From Typha latifolia (Eukaryota; Streptophyta; Magnoliopsida; Poales; Typhaceae): a stretch of DNA of 64,000 nt. The stretch lies in assembly GCA_019914945.1 (NCBI GenBank), contig CM034099.1, forward strand, positions 6,138,001 through 6,202,000. Reading direction: 5' to 3'. How positions within the stretch are numbered: position 1 is the first letter of the stretch; the number at the start of each line of letters is the position of its first letter. Shown here in pieces: positions 37,399 through 51,766 of the stretch. The translations under genes were made by a program, and so were the position numbers. The notes beneath the pieces were generated by a model, which was given only the letters and a program-made list of their open reading frames with translations, was not told the DNA's origin and made no database searches.

Positions 37399-40300
37399 TT
37401 AATGTCCTTTCTTTGGTAAATGTCCCTCAGTTGTAATGCGCTGCTTGTTGAGTTGTGTTCCTCTGGATTCAACTGGAGAGCTTCCCACACTCGCAATAGT
37501 GGACGAAGATTCACCCACCATACCATTTACTTGGATGTGCAATGATCCAACTTTCACAATATCAATAGGTGTGGTCACTACAGCCGTCTTGCCAGAGCTT
37601 TTAGCTTTAGTTCGAGTTGAATCAGCAGGAAGCCGACTTTTCATGATAGATGTCGCAGCTTCAACATCTCCATGTGATGATACAAGGGCATCTAATTTTT
37701 TAGTACTCTGTTTATCACCATGGCTGGCCTTACCTGGACTATTGATCTCTGTAGGCTTAGAAGAATTCTCCAATGTCGGATGTTGCATGACTTTGCTCTT
37801 CAACAGATTGCCATCAGCTTTTGGATGCTCATTCACTTGGTTTGACTGTTTTTTATAGGCTTGCAGAGGCTGATCTATGGCAATCATTTTTTCTCTATCT
37901 AACTTTGAGGGCAGTCCAAGTGCATCAGCTGGAAAGTTTTGAGCTGCTTTGGAAGGCTGATCAGCTGCAGCTGCAGAACAGCCTTCAGCTGCAGCTGCAG
38001 AACAGCCTTCAGCTGCAGCTGTGGAACCCAATTGTTCTCCATCTGCATTTGGTATCTGTTTGGCAGCAATGCTAGACTGTTTTCTGTCATCTTTTGGAGT
38101 TTGAGAATTACCATGCTTGTTTATCTCGTAATCTTGTTCCAATAAACCATTATCTAGTTCTCCAACTTTTTCAGGAGAGTCTTCTTTGCCACTTGATTGA
38201 TTTTCATCCACTTTTCCAGGTTCGTCATCTTTGGTTGTAGTGACAATCGCAGGTACATAAAGAAAGGCATCAAAGTTTTTTCCAAGTCGCCTGCATTTGT
38301 CTTCCAGCATCAACTTCTGCCGTTCTTCATAGAACAAGAAGTCATCCAGGACTGATGTTGTCGACGAAGTGCTCTTAAATATCTTCAGCATGCTGATGCC
38401 TGCACTATATGGTATCTGAAGACAAAGGTATATCATGTAAGTAACTACTTTAGCAGTAGTGTAATCACCATTCAAATGGAATCCAGTACTAACTAATGAA
38501 CTAACCTAAGCAAAGCTAGAATACATACCCAAATGAGAATTCAAATTTTACAAACATGGACAAAGATATGTATGTATTTGTCCATGTAAACTGTACAGGT
38601 TAAAAGATGATGTAAGCCTAAAATGTCCATGTTTTCTAATTAGAAGTTCCAAGCATGAAGAAGGTAAGTCACCAAAGCTTAAAAGATATATAAGATATGC
38701 ATATATGAAATTCAAAAATCTTCATTTTTACAACTAAAACAACCACCCATATGCAACATAAGTTATACAGAAGAGCAGGAGGGGCAAAAACACATATACA
38801 AAGACGCAAACGCATGCGCACACAGTGTATACTGAAAACCTGAACAGCACAACTGATTTTTTACCTGATTATCAACAGGCACCTAAAACCAGTAAAAAAG
38901 TGTAAAGATTCTAGACATAGGTAAAGATATATCATACTCCTAACTGAATCTCGAATTGTTGATACCCACAAATTCTCAGTGAGAAATTCATGGACATCCT
39001 TACCATATCATAGGCCCTATAATTTTTTATATAATTGTATATTTCTTTGAATAGACATAATTATTTGCAAAAAAAAAATATGTATTTCTCCCTTGAACAA
39101 AAAGGTATTCAATAAGTTATGCAATCTTCTTCTTACATCTGCCATGGTACTTTTAGCTAAAGGTCTACATCATCTGTAAATCAAGGACTCACAAGATCAA
39201 GTAATACATGCATGCCTAGCTACATGTCTATACTATTAAATAGCAGATATATAGGTAACTTCTTTTTTAATATGGCCAACAACTATCCTTCACCTGCTTT
39301 CAAATGGAGATGACATAGCAATCTAATAAACAATCATGATAATCATGTACTCTGGCAATGCAGAAAATGTTAAAGCACCACCTAAAAAAAAAAAAAAAAA
39401 AAAAAAAAACACAGCTGACATTCTAGCAATACCTCCTGTGTGTCTCTGCTATTGGTTACTGGTTTGTTCTCGTTGTTCTCCAATAGGATGTGCCTAAAGC
39501 TGGCATTTGCCACATCCTTTATAAAGTGCCATTTCACAGGGAAGCTGCCAGACCACTTATCTTGTTGCCAGAAATCCATGTCCTTATCAAAATCAACAGG
39601 GCCAACCATCTCAGCAACACCACAGAACTGCCCACTTGTGTTAACCTACACAGCATTCAAATTCTGCTCAGGAAGAGATCATTATGCATATAACTAGCAA
39701 CACATTGAAAATGGTGTGTTGTAACATATCATATCCTAATTATAAAGCAGGTCACTCACAGAAAAGAACAGAAAAATGGGGCAGTTCCTTGGCTTTCCTA
39801 CAGACTTTCTTTTTGCATCTTCATACGCAATGTCCAGCCTCCTGTTGCCACTTGAAGTGCTTGACCAAACATTGTATTTGATACTCTTATGCACATCATC
39901 CTCGCTATATGATTTGATGACATAAAACTTGGCATCTGGATAGTCAACTGGGAAGTCATTCATGTTGTACTGGTCAGCACGAATGATAATGTTTCCTTCT
40001 GCAACTGGATCAGTACCAGCTACTTTTTGGTCAGCTCTGTTGGCCCCTACACTCGTTGTCAATCCTTTTGACCGGCTTGTTCTTGGTCCAGTGTTTTGCT
40101 CAGTCAATATGTTTGGATTTCTATTCCCATTCATTGCAACCCTCTGAAACTGGAATCCTGACTGAAACTTCTCTCCGGCGTCCCATCCAGAATCACTGGA
40201 CACAAAGTTTGTGAAGCTACTGTTGGATGGTGCTCCAATTTTCAGAGGATTATGAAAAGAAGCCCTCCCATGTGAGAGGCCATCTGTTGCTTTCCTAGGA

Positions 40301-42094
40301 TCAGAAGAACTTCCACCCTGTGATTACATATTTAAGCATACAGATACTTAGTAACAACATTAGCACATAAAAAAGTAATAAACAGGATTCCCCTCTATAT
40401 ACACAAAGCCCTCTAGACCACGAACTGACACAACATCATCTGTTGCCAGTGTCAAAAGACCAAGTAACCAAAGATCAAAGAATCACTTTGTTGAGTTCAC
40501 TTCACCCAGTAGCAAAGGAACTTTGAACCCAACTAAAAGCTTAAAAAGCAGCAGTTCCTAAAACTATAAACAATAGATGCATTACCTGGTTCCTCAGAGA
40601 AGCAGTAACAGCATCCTTGGCTCCATGTGACAGAGAATGACTTTGTGGCAAGCCAACTCCTGGCCCTTCTGATGACTTTGTTTTTCGTTGATTTTGATGG
40701 TAGGACCTAGAAGCTTCAGGGAGTGGAGTAATAGAGGCAGCCAATTGAGAAGCAGCAGTTGCATTTACAGAAGGTTGAGGTGCACTTTTAATGCCTATAT
40801 TAGAAGACCTACTAGCAGTTGTTGCAACTGTGCCAGACAAAGGATTCTCAGAGCTGTATGGGCCAAGTCCATTGGCAGACTGAACAAAAACTGGCACATA
40901 AGCAGGTGGAGAAACAGGTTGGTATGCAGGATTGCCAATAAATGGTTGTGTTCCTATAAATGAGCCATCAAGTCCCATGACAGCACCAGGCACATAAGGA
41001 CCATACTGATCCTGGGAAGAATGTGCATATCCATAGCTAGGTGTATAATATATATAAGGAAGAATTTCATTTTGAAATCCCTGCAACAATTTCCATATGA
41101 AGTTGTAATTAAAGCAACAAAATTGTAACTTTAATAATGTCTACAGGCACATAGACTTACTGAGTAATGGAGATTTTGACCATCTAATCCAAAAGGCTGT
41201 TGGTACTCACCCCATTCACCAGGTGGCTCAAATCCTGTTTGATAGATAAAGAATCAGGAACTTCCTGCTAACAGCACTGAAACTAGCTAAAAAAGTCCTA
41301 CCTGTAAAATAATATCCATAGCTGCTGGCAGTGGGATAGCAAAGACCCTGATCGATTACATATTCTGATGTCATTTCGTTACCCATACTATAATCAATTC
41401 TTCCAGGAGGTGGAGAAAATGTTGCATGCGAGTTTGCACCAATTCCTGGCATCTGAAAGCCGAAGACATCAAGTAGCTCAATTATAAGATGGAACCACTA
41501 TTTTCAGAAGAGTACTTATTTTCATATTATATTTGAGATTATACGAAGCACAATCTGGATATCATGCAGTAAGTTGTCCTAAAGAAAAGGAAACTGTTTT
41601 TGTCTAATCAAACATTTATCAATATTATATTTCAATATTGAAAAACTGATGAAAACTATTGCTGTCAACCAACAAGATTACCAAGTATATCTCTGTAGTT
41701 TTAATATCAGAACCAGTATGCATCTCCTCAAAATAATTGCTGCCTCTGGAAAAGGAATGGAATAAATATAAGATTGTTTGTATTTGTGAATGCAAGAGTC
41801 AGTAAAATAAAAGGCTTCACCTTGTTATAAAAGCAATGAACTCAAGAAAAATTTCAAATAAAAAAAATACAAGTTAAGATCTTCAAAAAAAGAAAAAAAG
41901 AAGAAAAAAGAGATAGAAGTGTAGAAATGAACTAAAAAGTTTCATCCAATCCATGGCAGATTCATAAAAGAGCCAAATGCAATGTCACATGGTTCGCATG
42001 CTGCAGAAAAAGAATCCAATGAAACATGATCAAGGAGACAGTACCTCAAAGAGTTCCACTGTGGCTCAGATAACCAAGAGGAATTAGAAGTCAT
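37399..42094 (-). CDS. YTH-domain m6A reader (ECT family)
   Basis: Minus-strand coding exons 42045-42094, 41682-41745, 41302-41452, 41161-41234, 40586-41080, 39760-40317, 39433-39645, 37399-38415. Phases agree; 873 residues. The start [18 protein letters not shown] is the first ATG of its exon; a non-coding leader exon lies at 43346 and beyond. The N-terminal 400 residues are a disordered Tyr/Gly/Pro/Gln-rich region ([20 protein letters not shown]) typical of phase-separating ECT proteins. The YTH domain (about 400-540) has [49 protein letters not shown] and [22 protein letters not shown]. The three cage tryptophans (in YNVW, DFW and DKW) are present, so m6A binding is expected. After YTH a 330-residue acidic/Lys-rich low-complexity tail follows, longer than in most ECTs, with a 24-bp repeat encoding AAAAEGCS units (37961-38032). 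Confidence 0.9.
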
Positions 42095-43345
42095 AGTCAA
42101 AGCATGAGTATGATATTGCTAGTAACCCAAATATAATGTGTATATATATATATGTAGTACTGCATATCCTAATAAACTATGATATGCAAGAAAGAAATCA
42201 AACCCATAGAAATCAATAGCAGATTATGCAAACCACTAATTCATATATGAAATACATGAAGTTAACAGAGTATATAACTATTTTGAGCCAAGCACTATTC
42301 AGCAGGGACTTGCTAGTGTTCCATTCATTTAAATTTTGATATCAGAACTTCGTGTTGTATTCTACATAATTCCAACTTGAGCAAGTTGTTTTCCAGAAAT
42401 TTCTAGCATGACATCATCTAGCAATCCCTTCGTATTGAGAAATTCCCTAGATGGGCTATAAGACAATGAAAAACTAAAACAAATACATCTTTCTTGCATA
42501 AATAATTAAAAGTGTTACGTCTGTATATAAATCTCAATTGTTCTCGCTACCAAAAAAGTCTTCAATCAAGTCACCATTATAAAGAAAGTTGTCTATTTTT
42601 GACATTCAATTGTGCCTGGGTGTAGGTATCATCAATTATCACTCTTTTACCTTATGATATATAACAGATATACACTGAACATGACAATCAAAACAACTTC
42701 TATAAAGCACAAAACCTCCAGCGAACATTATTCACGGCAATAAAGCCCTTGTCTTGTGTAGTAGAAAACCCATTACTTCTCAGTCCATTCTAACTGTAAT
42801 ACGGTCAAACTATTGAACCGTGCAGAAAGCACTATTTATCATTACATACTAGCAACATATGAAAGTCTCTTGCAAGGAGACATATTTCACCAAACGAATA
42901 CACAAATAAGTCGTACAAAAGGGAACGAAGAATAAGAAATTACAGCATACAACTTCCAATTTCTAGAACTCCCCCCCTATCCCGAAGAACTAAGTTATCG
43001 GAACCAAGAAAACAAACTAGGAAACTGTAACGAAATCTCGGCAGCCTCGAAAAAAACCCTAAAAAGCTATGAAGAGGGCGATTTCCACACGAATTCTCAC
43101 GAAATACAACAAACGAGCTCCCAAAAGGAAAATAAAACCGAATAACCAAAATCACTGTCAAGGTATTAATTTAAAGGATAAAATTCCTATCCATTTTGTC
43201 CAACAAATCTCATTGAATTCAATTCAAATGCTCATAAAACACCAAAGCCATTCGAAACAAGACAAAAAGAAAAATAACAGAGAGAGGATTGAGAGAAAGA
43301 TTCTCATAGTACGAGAAGAAAGGCAAAATTGAGAGGGACAATTAC

Positions 43346-43524
43346 CCGAAATGGTGAAGAAAAGAGATCCAATTCAGGCCATGTACGACTCGTAAGGTTC
43401 TGAGGGCAGGGGAAAAGAGCAAAGGCGGGATCTTTCAATAGCAGCAGCCATAATTGCCCCAATTCTGGTGCAGAGGAGCGCCTCCAAAACCCTAACCCTG
43501 CAGCGAAAGCTTGACAAACATGAG

Positions 43525-43560
<36 letters not shown>

Positions 43561-43600
43561 CCTAAATGGAGAAGAGCTATGGAGAGGCTTCGTGTGGACT
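43346..43600 (-). other. non-coding leader exon of YTH gene (approximate)
   Basis: The donor CATTTCGG|GTAATTG on the minus strand is at 43346/43345. The exon carries a telo-box-like AAACCCTAACCCT (43487-43499, plus orientation) and a (GA)n tract (43532-43559). The 5' boundary is not determined. The intron to the coding exon is about 1.2 kb and holds no supported gene. Confidence 0.45.
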
Positions 43601-43639
43601 TTACAAAATGCCCAAAGTACTTTCCCCCCATTTGGGCTT

Positions 43640-44977
43640 ATAAAACAGAGGAAAGTACCCGTTCATTCTACCACTAATAATTTCTTTGCAGGGGAAAAGG
43701 TAAGGGCGTTTTGGTAATTAGATACAGCTTCCAGACTGGGAAAGAACTTTCCAATTCTGGTTTCTTTGGGTACCGTTTTTTTCGAGCCAAGCAATACTCA
43801 TCACTTTATTGTGAATGTCTCTCTCTCTCTCTCTCGGTCTCGGGCATGTTTAGAACCCGAAATTAGTGAATCCGACAAGGAGGGTATAAATGTCTTTTCA
43901 TATTGCAAGGACTTGGAAATTTAGCGTGGAGCATCAAATTTAACCCATTAGTCCAAAACGGAGGTCATTAATTCAATTCATCGTGAACATATATACATCT
44001 ACGTGACTCAAACTCGTTGTGAGAATAATCTAATTAGCCGGCTAACTCTGTTCATTTAGCATTTAGGGCATTAGCCATGGGAAATATATCGATAATTTAT
44101 TTATCTGAATAGTTTATTTTTGACACATTAGTATCAAACTTTTCAGTAAGTTTTATAAAACACCAATAAATTCAGTTTTTGTCATTGGGGACTATGAGAT
44201 GACATTTGTCATTTACAAATAAAAAGGATAAAAAAAATTCCCACCTTCCAAATTTTGGTCCTTATTTTTAATTTAGATTAAGATTATGAAGAACATTATA
44301 CCAAATTATGCTAAACCTGCATAAGATTAGTAAGAGTCAATTAGCACGAGTTCTCAAGACAGAATTAGAAGATAATGGAGAACTACTAGCATGTTCCAGA
44401 AAACCAAGTTGCTAATGTTTACTCGACTATAATATTCATAAGGATGACAGTTGACAATTCTATTTGTTGCTGGTACCTCAACCATAGTTTAGCTTTAACA
44501 AGTAGGCAAATAAATCCCATCCAATAAAATGATAAGGCTAATGACAATTCTATTTCTTTGATCATAGGACATATTCATATATCAATCAAACATTACATTA
44601 GACATCTGTACTTGTTTTAATATTCGCATTCTTGGAACCAACTGAAATCAGCACAAACAAAATAGACAAATTGTTTTAATATTACATTAGACATCTGTAT
44701 ATGTTATACCAAGAATACATATATATATGAGACCATACTTCACAATAATCAGCACAAACAAAATAGAGAACACAAAATAGACAAATTGGGCTAAGATGCA
44801 AAACAAGTAAAACCAAATTGTCTCCCCTGTTGAATACTTTCTTGATGTTCAAAGAGCTACATACTAAAATCAACTGAAACAAAAATAATGGCTTCCAAAG
44901 TGGCATGTTAAAACATCACGAGAAATGTTCACTCAAAAGCAAAAGCATATAGCTAAGCTACTAGCTTGATCTCCAGC
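43640..44977. other. intergenic with dispersed short direct repeats
   Basis: AT-rich. It includes a (CT) run at 43818-43835 and repeated blocks: attacattagacatctgta at about 44591 and 44682, and cagcacaaacaaaatag at about 44650 and 44752. The last 200 bases are probably RPL23A 3' UTR. Confidence 0.5.
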
Positions 44978-46419
<1,442 letters not shown>

Positions 46420-46967
46420 CTGTAGCACGTTTCACAAGACAAATTACCTGCAGAATTAAGAAATTAACATCAATAAAAGAATAGAGAGTAACAAGTAATG
46501 AAACTTTCTCACACTAAGGTTCTCCTAGATTTTTCAGTGAAACTTCTGTTAGAAGAACAAATAAAAGGAACAACATAAAACCATATTTCCGGATCCCTCA
46601 GTTAGAATCTTAATCTTACTAACAGATCACCTTACCCAAATTTCTAACAAGACAGTTAGCGACGCACAAAATATATTATAGGAAAAAATATTACTTCGAT
46701 CGATCACAAAATCTCTACTCAGCTGCCACACAGATCGCTGCGAACTTATACTGGAAACTCGTCAGAACATCAACCAAATCGAAAGATCCCACAGTAGGAA
46801 AGGATAATCTAACAACCAGATAAAGACGCATGGAAACAACATCCGAAATGCGAAATCCATAAGGAAACAGATTACATCGTCGATTTGACCAACGAGATAT
46901 AGGGTTTCAAGGGTAGCAGAGGGGTGGAGAAGGAGATTACCTCGCCTCTCCTCTCTTCGCCAGCCGC

Positions 46968-47261
46968 AAAACCCTAAGAGGAGCGAAAATGGGAAGAGCC
47001 ATTAAAGTGATATTTATAGTATATCAGAGAAGAATCCTGTCCGTTTATTCTGGGTTTCGATTTGACGGTTCTGATCGTAAGCGGGTTGGGTCTCGTGTTT
47101 AGTAGTATGGGCTTATCTGGGCTTGGACTTTTAAACTAAATAAAAAGATTTTATTGGGCCTGAGGAGATCCGTGACTTCGTAGGAGTATTCTCACGGACA
47201 CCTCGTCGTCTTCAATCCATCTCCATCTCGCTCGATTCCTCGATCTGAAATCGGTGGGGAG
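46968..47261. promoter_or_regulatory. compact bidirectional promoter RPL23A / AP3M
   Basis: Fewer than 300 bases separate the RPL23A leader (minus) from the AP3M ATG (plus). The plus strand shows AAACCCTAA (46968-46976, telo-box) and three TGGGCT/TGGGCC site-II motifs (47108-47113, 47118-47123, 47155-47160). Both motif classes are known to drive ribosomal protein genes in proliferating plant cells, site II through TCP factors. No clear TATA is placed for AP3M. Confidence 0.7.
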
Positions 47262-50200
47262 ATGTTGCAGTGCGTCTTCCTTCTCTCCGATTCCGGGTAA
47301 GCCTCTCTCATCCAACCATCTGCTCTCAAGTTAGCAGAGCTTACATCTTTGGTCCATTTCACCAAACAGGGAGGTGATGTTGGAGAAGCAGATGACGGGG
47401 CACAGGGTGGACCGATCCATCTGCGCTTGGTTTTGGGATTACGTCCTCTCCCAAGGCGGCGATTCCTCCAAGGTAAACTCAATTCCGCGATTTTGCTCTC
47501 TGTAAGTGCTAAAGATTTGAATTGGGTTTGTCTTGATTCTCCTCTGCGGTCGGTGGGTAGATCTTGCAGGTGATTGCTTCCCCGACCCACTATATCTTTC
47601 AAGTGTTTCGCGAGGGGATCACGTTCTTGGCGTGCACGCAGGTTGAGATGCCTCCCCTGATGGCTATCGAGGTGAGCTCTCCGTTTGCATCATGACCGCG
47701 ACGTTAAAATTTTGTCTACTAGTAGAGAAACATGAACATTTCGATGCTGAACGTTAGATCATTATTACCTATTTAATAGTAAAGATTAGTTAACTAAATT
47801 GCCAACCAAAAGTGATAGATGGCTGTGAGGAGTGTTTTTGTGGTTATTTGATCAATATATTGGAGAGAATAAGTAATGTACTCATGTGCAAGTAAGAAGA
47901 TGCTATTTAACATGACTATTTACCCAGATATGCAAGTTTTCATATGTCAACCTCCAGAATATTACAAAACGATCGTCAGATATGGATCTGCGTGAGATTT
48001 CAATGAGATGATGAGAGTAGTGACAAGTAAACTTTAGGTGTTTGCAAGGGCTACTGATGTCAATCAATGTAGGTCAATCAAGCTCTGGCCAGGTTCAATT
48101 TAGCCCAAGAGATGCAAGCAAGGCCTCACTAGGTCTGAGTAGCTTCAACTACTGAGTAGGCCCTAGCTTGCTCGATCATGCTTGAGTATGCGATAATAGT
48201 GTGGCCATAAAACACAACTTGTGATGATGCTCATTTGCAAAGTGCACATTCTGTGGCATGATGTAATAATAGTGCGCTTTGCCTGATTAATGGCATCACA
48301 TTCAGATGACTTTGCAAGCACAACCTTGAACATTTTAAATAATGAAGGATGAAACTACCTCATTCGGATAATTGAACCCATGACTTTCCCATTTATTATG
48401 TAAGCATCTAACAAATAAACATGCGCTGGAGTTGTTGGAAAACATGCTTCTATTTTTATTAAGAATTTTCCTTTCTGGTCAGTACCCTATCATTTTCCTT
48501 TCTGTTAAAATATAGCTTTGTCTTTTTATTGGATGAAAAGGAGGGAGTATTTTGCCGGTTCAAAGTTGGGTGCAAGTACTGTCTTTCAAATGCCAAAATC
48601 CAGTAGCTACTTGGATAGGCACAAATCATTGTCTGAATGAAGGCATTTACCATCCATCAGTCACCATTGCATTCAGATTAATGTTTTGCATGCATATTTT
48701 GTTAAATATTGGGACATGTATCCCTACAGGAAAATTGTAAATTTTTTGCTGTTACATGGGGTTTATGTTGTGTCGTTATAAGTTCTTCTATGCAACTATG
48801 GCTTCCTCTAATCCTGTCCTAAATTCCTAATCTCCATTTGCTATATATCTCACATTTGGCACAATCAACTATATGCGTATAATATTAGTTTACCTTCCAG
48901 CCATTTGTTTTTGCAGTTCCTTTCTAGACTGGCAGATGTTTTAACAGATTATCTTGGAGGTCTGAATGAAGACTTAATAAAGGATAATTTTGTAATTGTA
49001 TATGAGGTACATGCTCTAACCTCTTTATGTACCAAATTATTGTTTTCAGTTTTCACTTTGACAAGCTTATGATTACTTCCATTTTTATTTTTTAAGATTG
49101 CTTTGATTTTGCTTTATGTACTCTGACAAGCATAATTAGAGAGCTTTCAATTTCTACTGTGTATCTCATTTGGGTTCTGAAAGCAATAACATGCATTCTC
49201 TATACAATTGAAGAAGTAGTTCACAAGTTTACTAGGATACTCTATTAATACATTGAAATGCTATGACTTAAAAATTTGGGGAATGTATTTTGGGCCAATA
49301 ATTTCATGAGGTATAATTTTAGATTTTGGTACTGCAACATTTTGTGGTGCTTTATATCTTCAGTGTATATCAAATCACTTCAGTGCCTAAGTTCATGTAA
49401 TACTTGATGATATTGATAGAAAATTAAAGAGTGGTATTTAGTTCAAGTGTGATAAAGTTTGACTTTATCACGTATTAATAGCATTTTTTAAGTTTACTAA
49501 AGTAATGGAGTGGTTTGTGCAAATTGCAGCTTTTGGATGAAATGATGGACAATGGTTTTCCCCTTACAACAGAACCAAATATCTTGCGAGAGATGATAGC
49601 CCAACCAAACATTGTTAGCAAAATGCTGAATGTTGTGACTGGTAAAACTTCTAATGTGAGCAACAAACTTCCAGATGCAACAGCATCTTGTGTTCCTTGG
49701 AGGAAAACTGACCTAAAGCATGCAAGTAATGAAGTATATGTCAACCTAGTGGAGGAACTGGATGCATCTGTTAACAGGTCATTTTGCAACTTTGATGTTT
49801 TTCTCTTGATTTTTTTGGTCATTCATCTCTTTGATTGGAGGAATAGTATTCTATTTGATTAACTAGTTCTTAGATTAGTTATTTTGGTGCAGTAGACTTT
49901 TCATAGGCTTCCAAGCATCTTGAAATATGTATCAACACTTTATGGTTTTGAAGCTGCAATCTGGTTTTTCTCTATTAGGTTGTGACCAATTCTAGTATAT
50001 TAGCCAATTCTTAAAGATTTCTACTGTTCCTTTTTCTTTTATCAGTGACTTCTGCACATTGTTGTCATTCTAGTTTACTAGGATTTATTGATATATTTAC
50101 ACCTTATGAATGTAGCTCCTTGTTTGAGATATTTAACACTATCCTCTTCATTTATTCCTTGTTGCAGCGGAAGTTGTTACATTAGCCTACTAGATTACTA

Positions 50201-51424
50201 CGATCCATGGAGTGTTGCCTCTTTCCTAGTTTCCATGGCCATAATGGGGAACCAATTCTTGGAGGATCAGTAGACAACCAGTTAGAAAGATCTAGTTTGT
50301 CCTATTGCAGGGCCTTCTCCATTAAGAGCTGTAGCATGTGCTCTGTGCTTGATTGCCGAACCCATATAGATAGCAAGATCCTTTTGTTCAGATTCATTCT
50401 AGAAAAGATTTCGATTCCTTAGGATTTTGGATGTGAAATTTTTTAATATTGTTGGTTTTCTTCATACTTTGGGGCTAGCTTATGTATTAAAATCTATATT
50501 TTGAGCTGTCCTGCAAAAGGCTAATTTGTTATGAGTTGTGAGCTGTAGTTTTCATTATTCTGTGCAATGTTATCACCAATTCTATCATCCCATCTCATGT
50601 TGGTTTTCTTAGGACTGAACAATTATTTGTTTGATTCATCTTCAGAGAAGGTGTTTTGGTGAAGTGTGAAATATATGGTGAAATTCAAGTCAATTGTAAT
50701 CTCCCTGGTGTTCCTGATTTGACACTTTCTTTTGCAAATCCAACAATCCTGAATGATGTGAGTTTCCATCCTTGTGTCCGATTCCGGCCTTGGGAATCAA
50801 ATCAGGTCCTGTCATTTGTGCCCCCTGATGGACAGTTTAAGCTCATGAGTTACAGGTGTGTATTAAGTAGTAACTAATTATCCCATTTTGCAGTCATAGA
50901 TTGAATGATGTGATGACTATTGAAACTCATTACATTTTCTGTTATTCTTGTGTCTATTTCTGTTTATGTTACCAATAAAATTTGATCAGAGTTAAAAAGC
51001 TGAAGAACATCCCGATTTATGTGAAGCCACAGCTAACTTCAGATTCTGGAAATTGCCACATTAATGTGTTGGTAGGAGTTAGAAATGATCCTGGAAAAAC
51101 AATTGATTCTATAACAGTACAGTTTCAGTTGCCGCCATGTATTGCATCAGCTGACTTAACCTCAAACCATGGGACAGTGGACATCCTTGCCAATAAGGTT
51201 AGTGACTCTTTTAATATCTTCTGCAATGCCTGTATTTATTTAATGCTTGAATCGTACATGTTCATCTTTTAACTAAATGCAATGCAGCATGATTTACAGA
51301 AACATTGTTAATGTTATGATAAAAATAAATAGATATTCTCTTATTATATGCATCTCTTAGCTAAGATAAAATATCATTAACATTTGCATATGCTGAAGTA
51401 GAAAATCCTGTAAATTAGAAAGCC

Positions 51425-51468
<44 letters not shown>

Positions 51469-51766
51469 ATGTGCTCTGATTTATGTTATCTATTTCCTTT
51501 TTTTTTCCTTTACTTTTCAGACTTGCTGTTGGTCCATTGGACGAATTCCAAAAGATAAGTCTCCATCTCTCTCAGGGAATTTAGTTCTTGAAGTAGGGGT
51601 GGACTGTTTGCATGCATTCCCTGTTTTCCAAGTAAAGTTCAAGATCATGGGGGTTGCCATATCGGGTTTGCAAATAGATAAGTTGGACATCAGAAACACA
51701 CCAACTACTCCATATAAAGGTTTCCGAGCCCTCACTCAAGCTGGGGAATATGAAGTCAGGTCCTAG
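47262..51766 (+). CDS. AP3M: AP-3 adaptor complex mu subunit
   Basis: Exons 47262-47296, 47370-47472, 47561-47671, 48917-49006, 49530-49777, 50646-50855, 50990-51197, 51521-51766 encode 416 residues, the family length. The N-terminal longin-like part has MLQCVFLLSDSGEVMLEKQ, GHRVDRSICAWFW, VIASPTHYIFQV, QVEMPPLMAIEFLSRLADV and NEDLIKDNFVIVYELLDEM. The mu-homology domain follows: NREGVLVKCEIYGEIQ, FHPCVRFRPWESNQVLSFVP, FKLMSYRVKKLKN, SNHGTVDIL and SIGRIPKDKSPSLSGNL, ending with an aromatic KGFRALTQAGEYEVR tail. AP-3 sorts cargo to the vacuole independently of AP-1. The Arabidopsis counterpart is ZIP4 (At1g56590). Intron 7 carries a (TA)n tract. It shares its promoter interval with RPL23A. Confidence 0.95.
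51428..51466. repeat. (TA)n microsatellite
   Basis: About 19 TA units in AP3M intron 7, some 55 bases before the last exon. Confidence 0.95.

Noticed and set aside
47192..47602. 136-codon minus-strand frame
   Set aside because: It is an antisense shadow of AP3M exons 1-3, whose plus-strand frame matches the AP-3 mu family.
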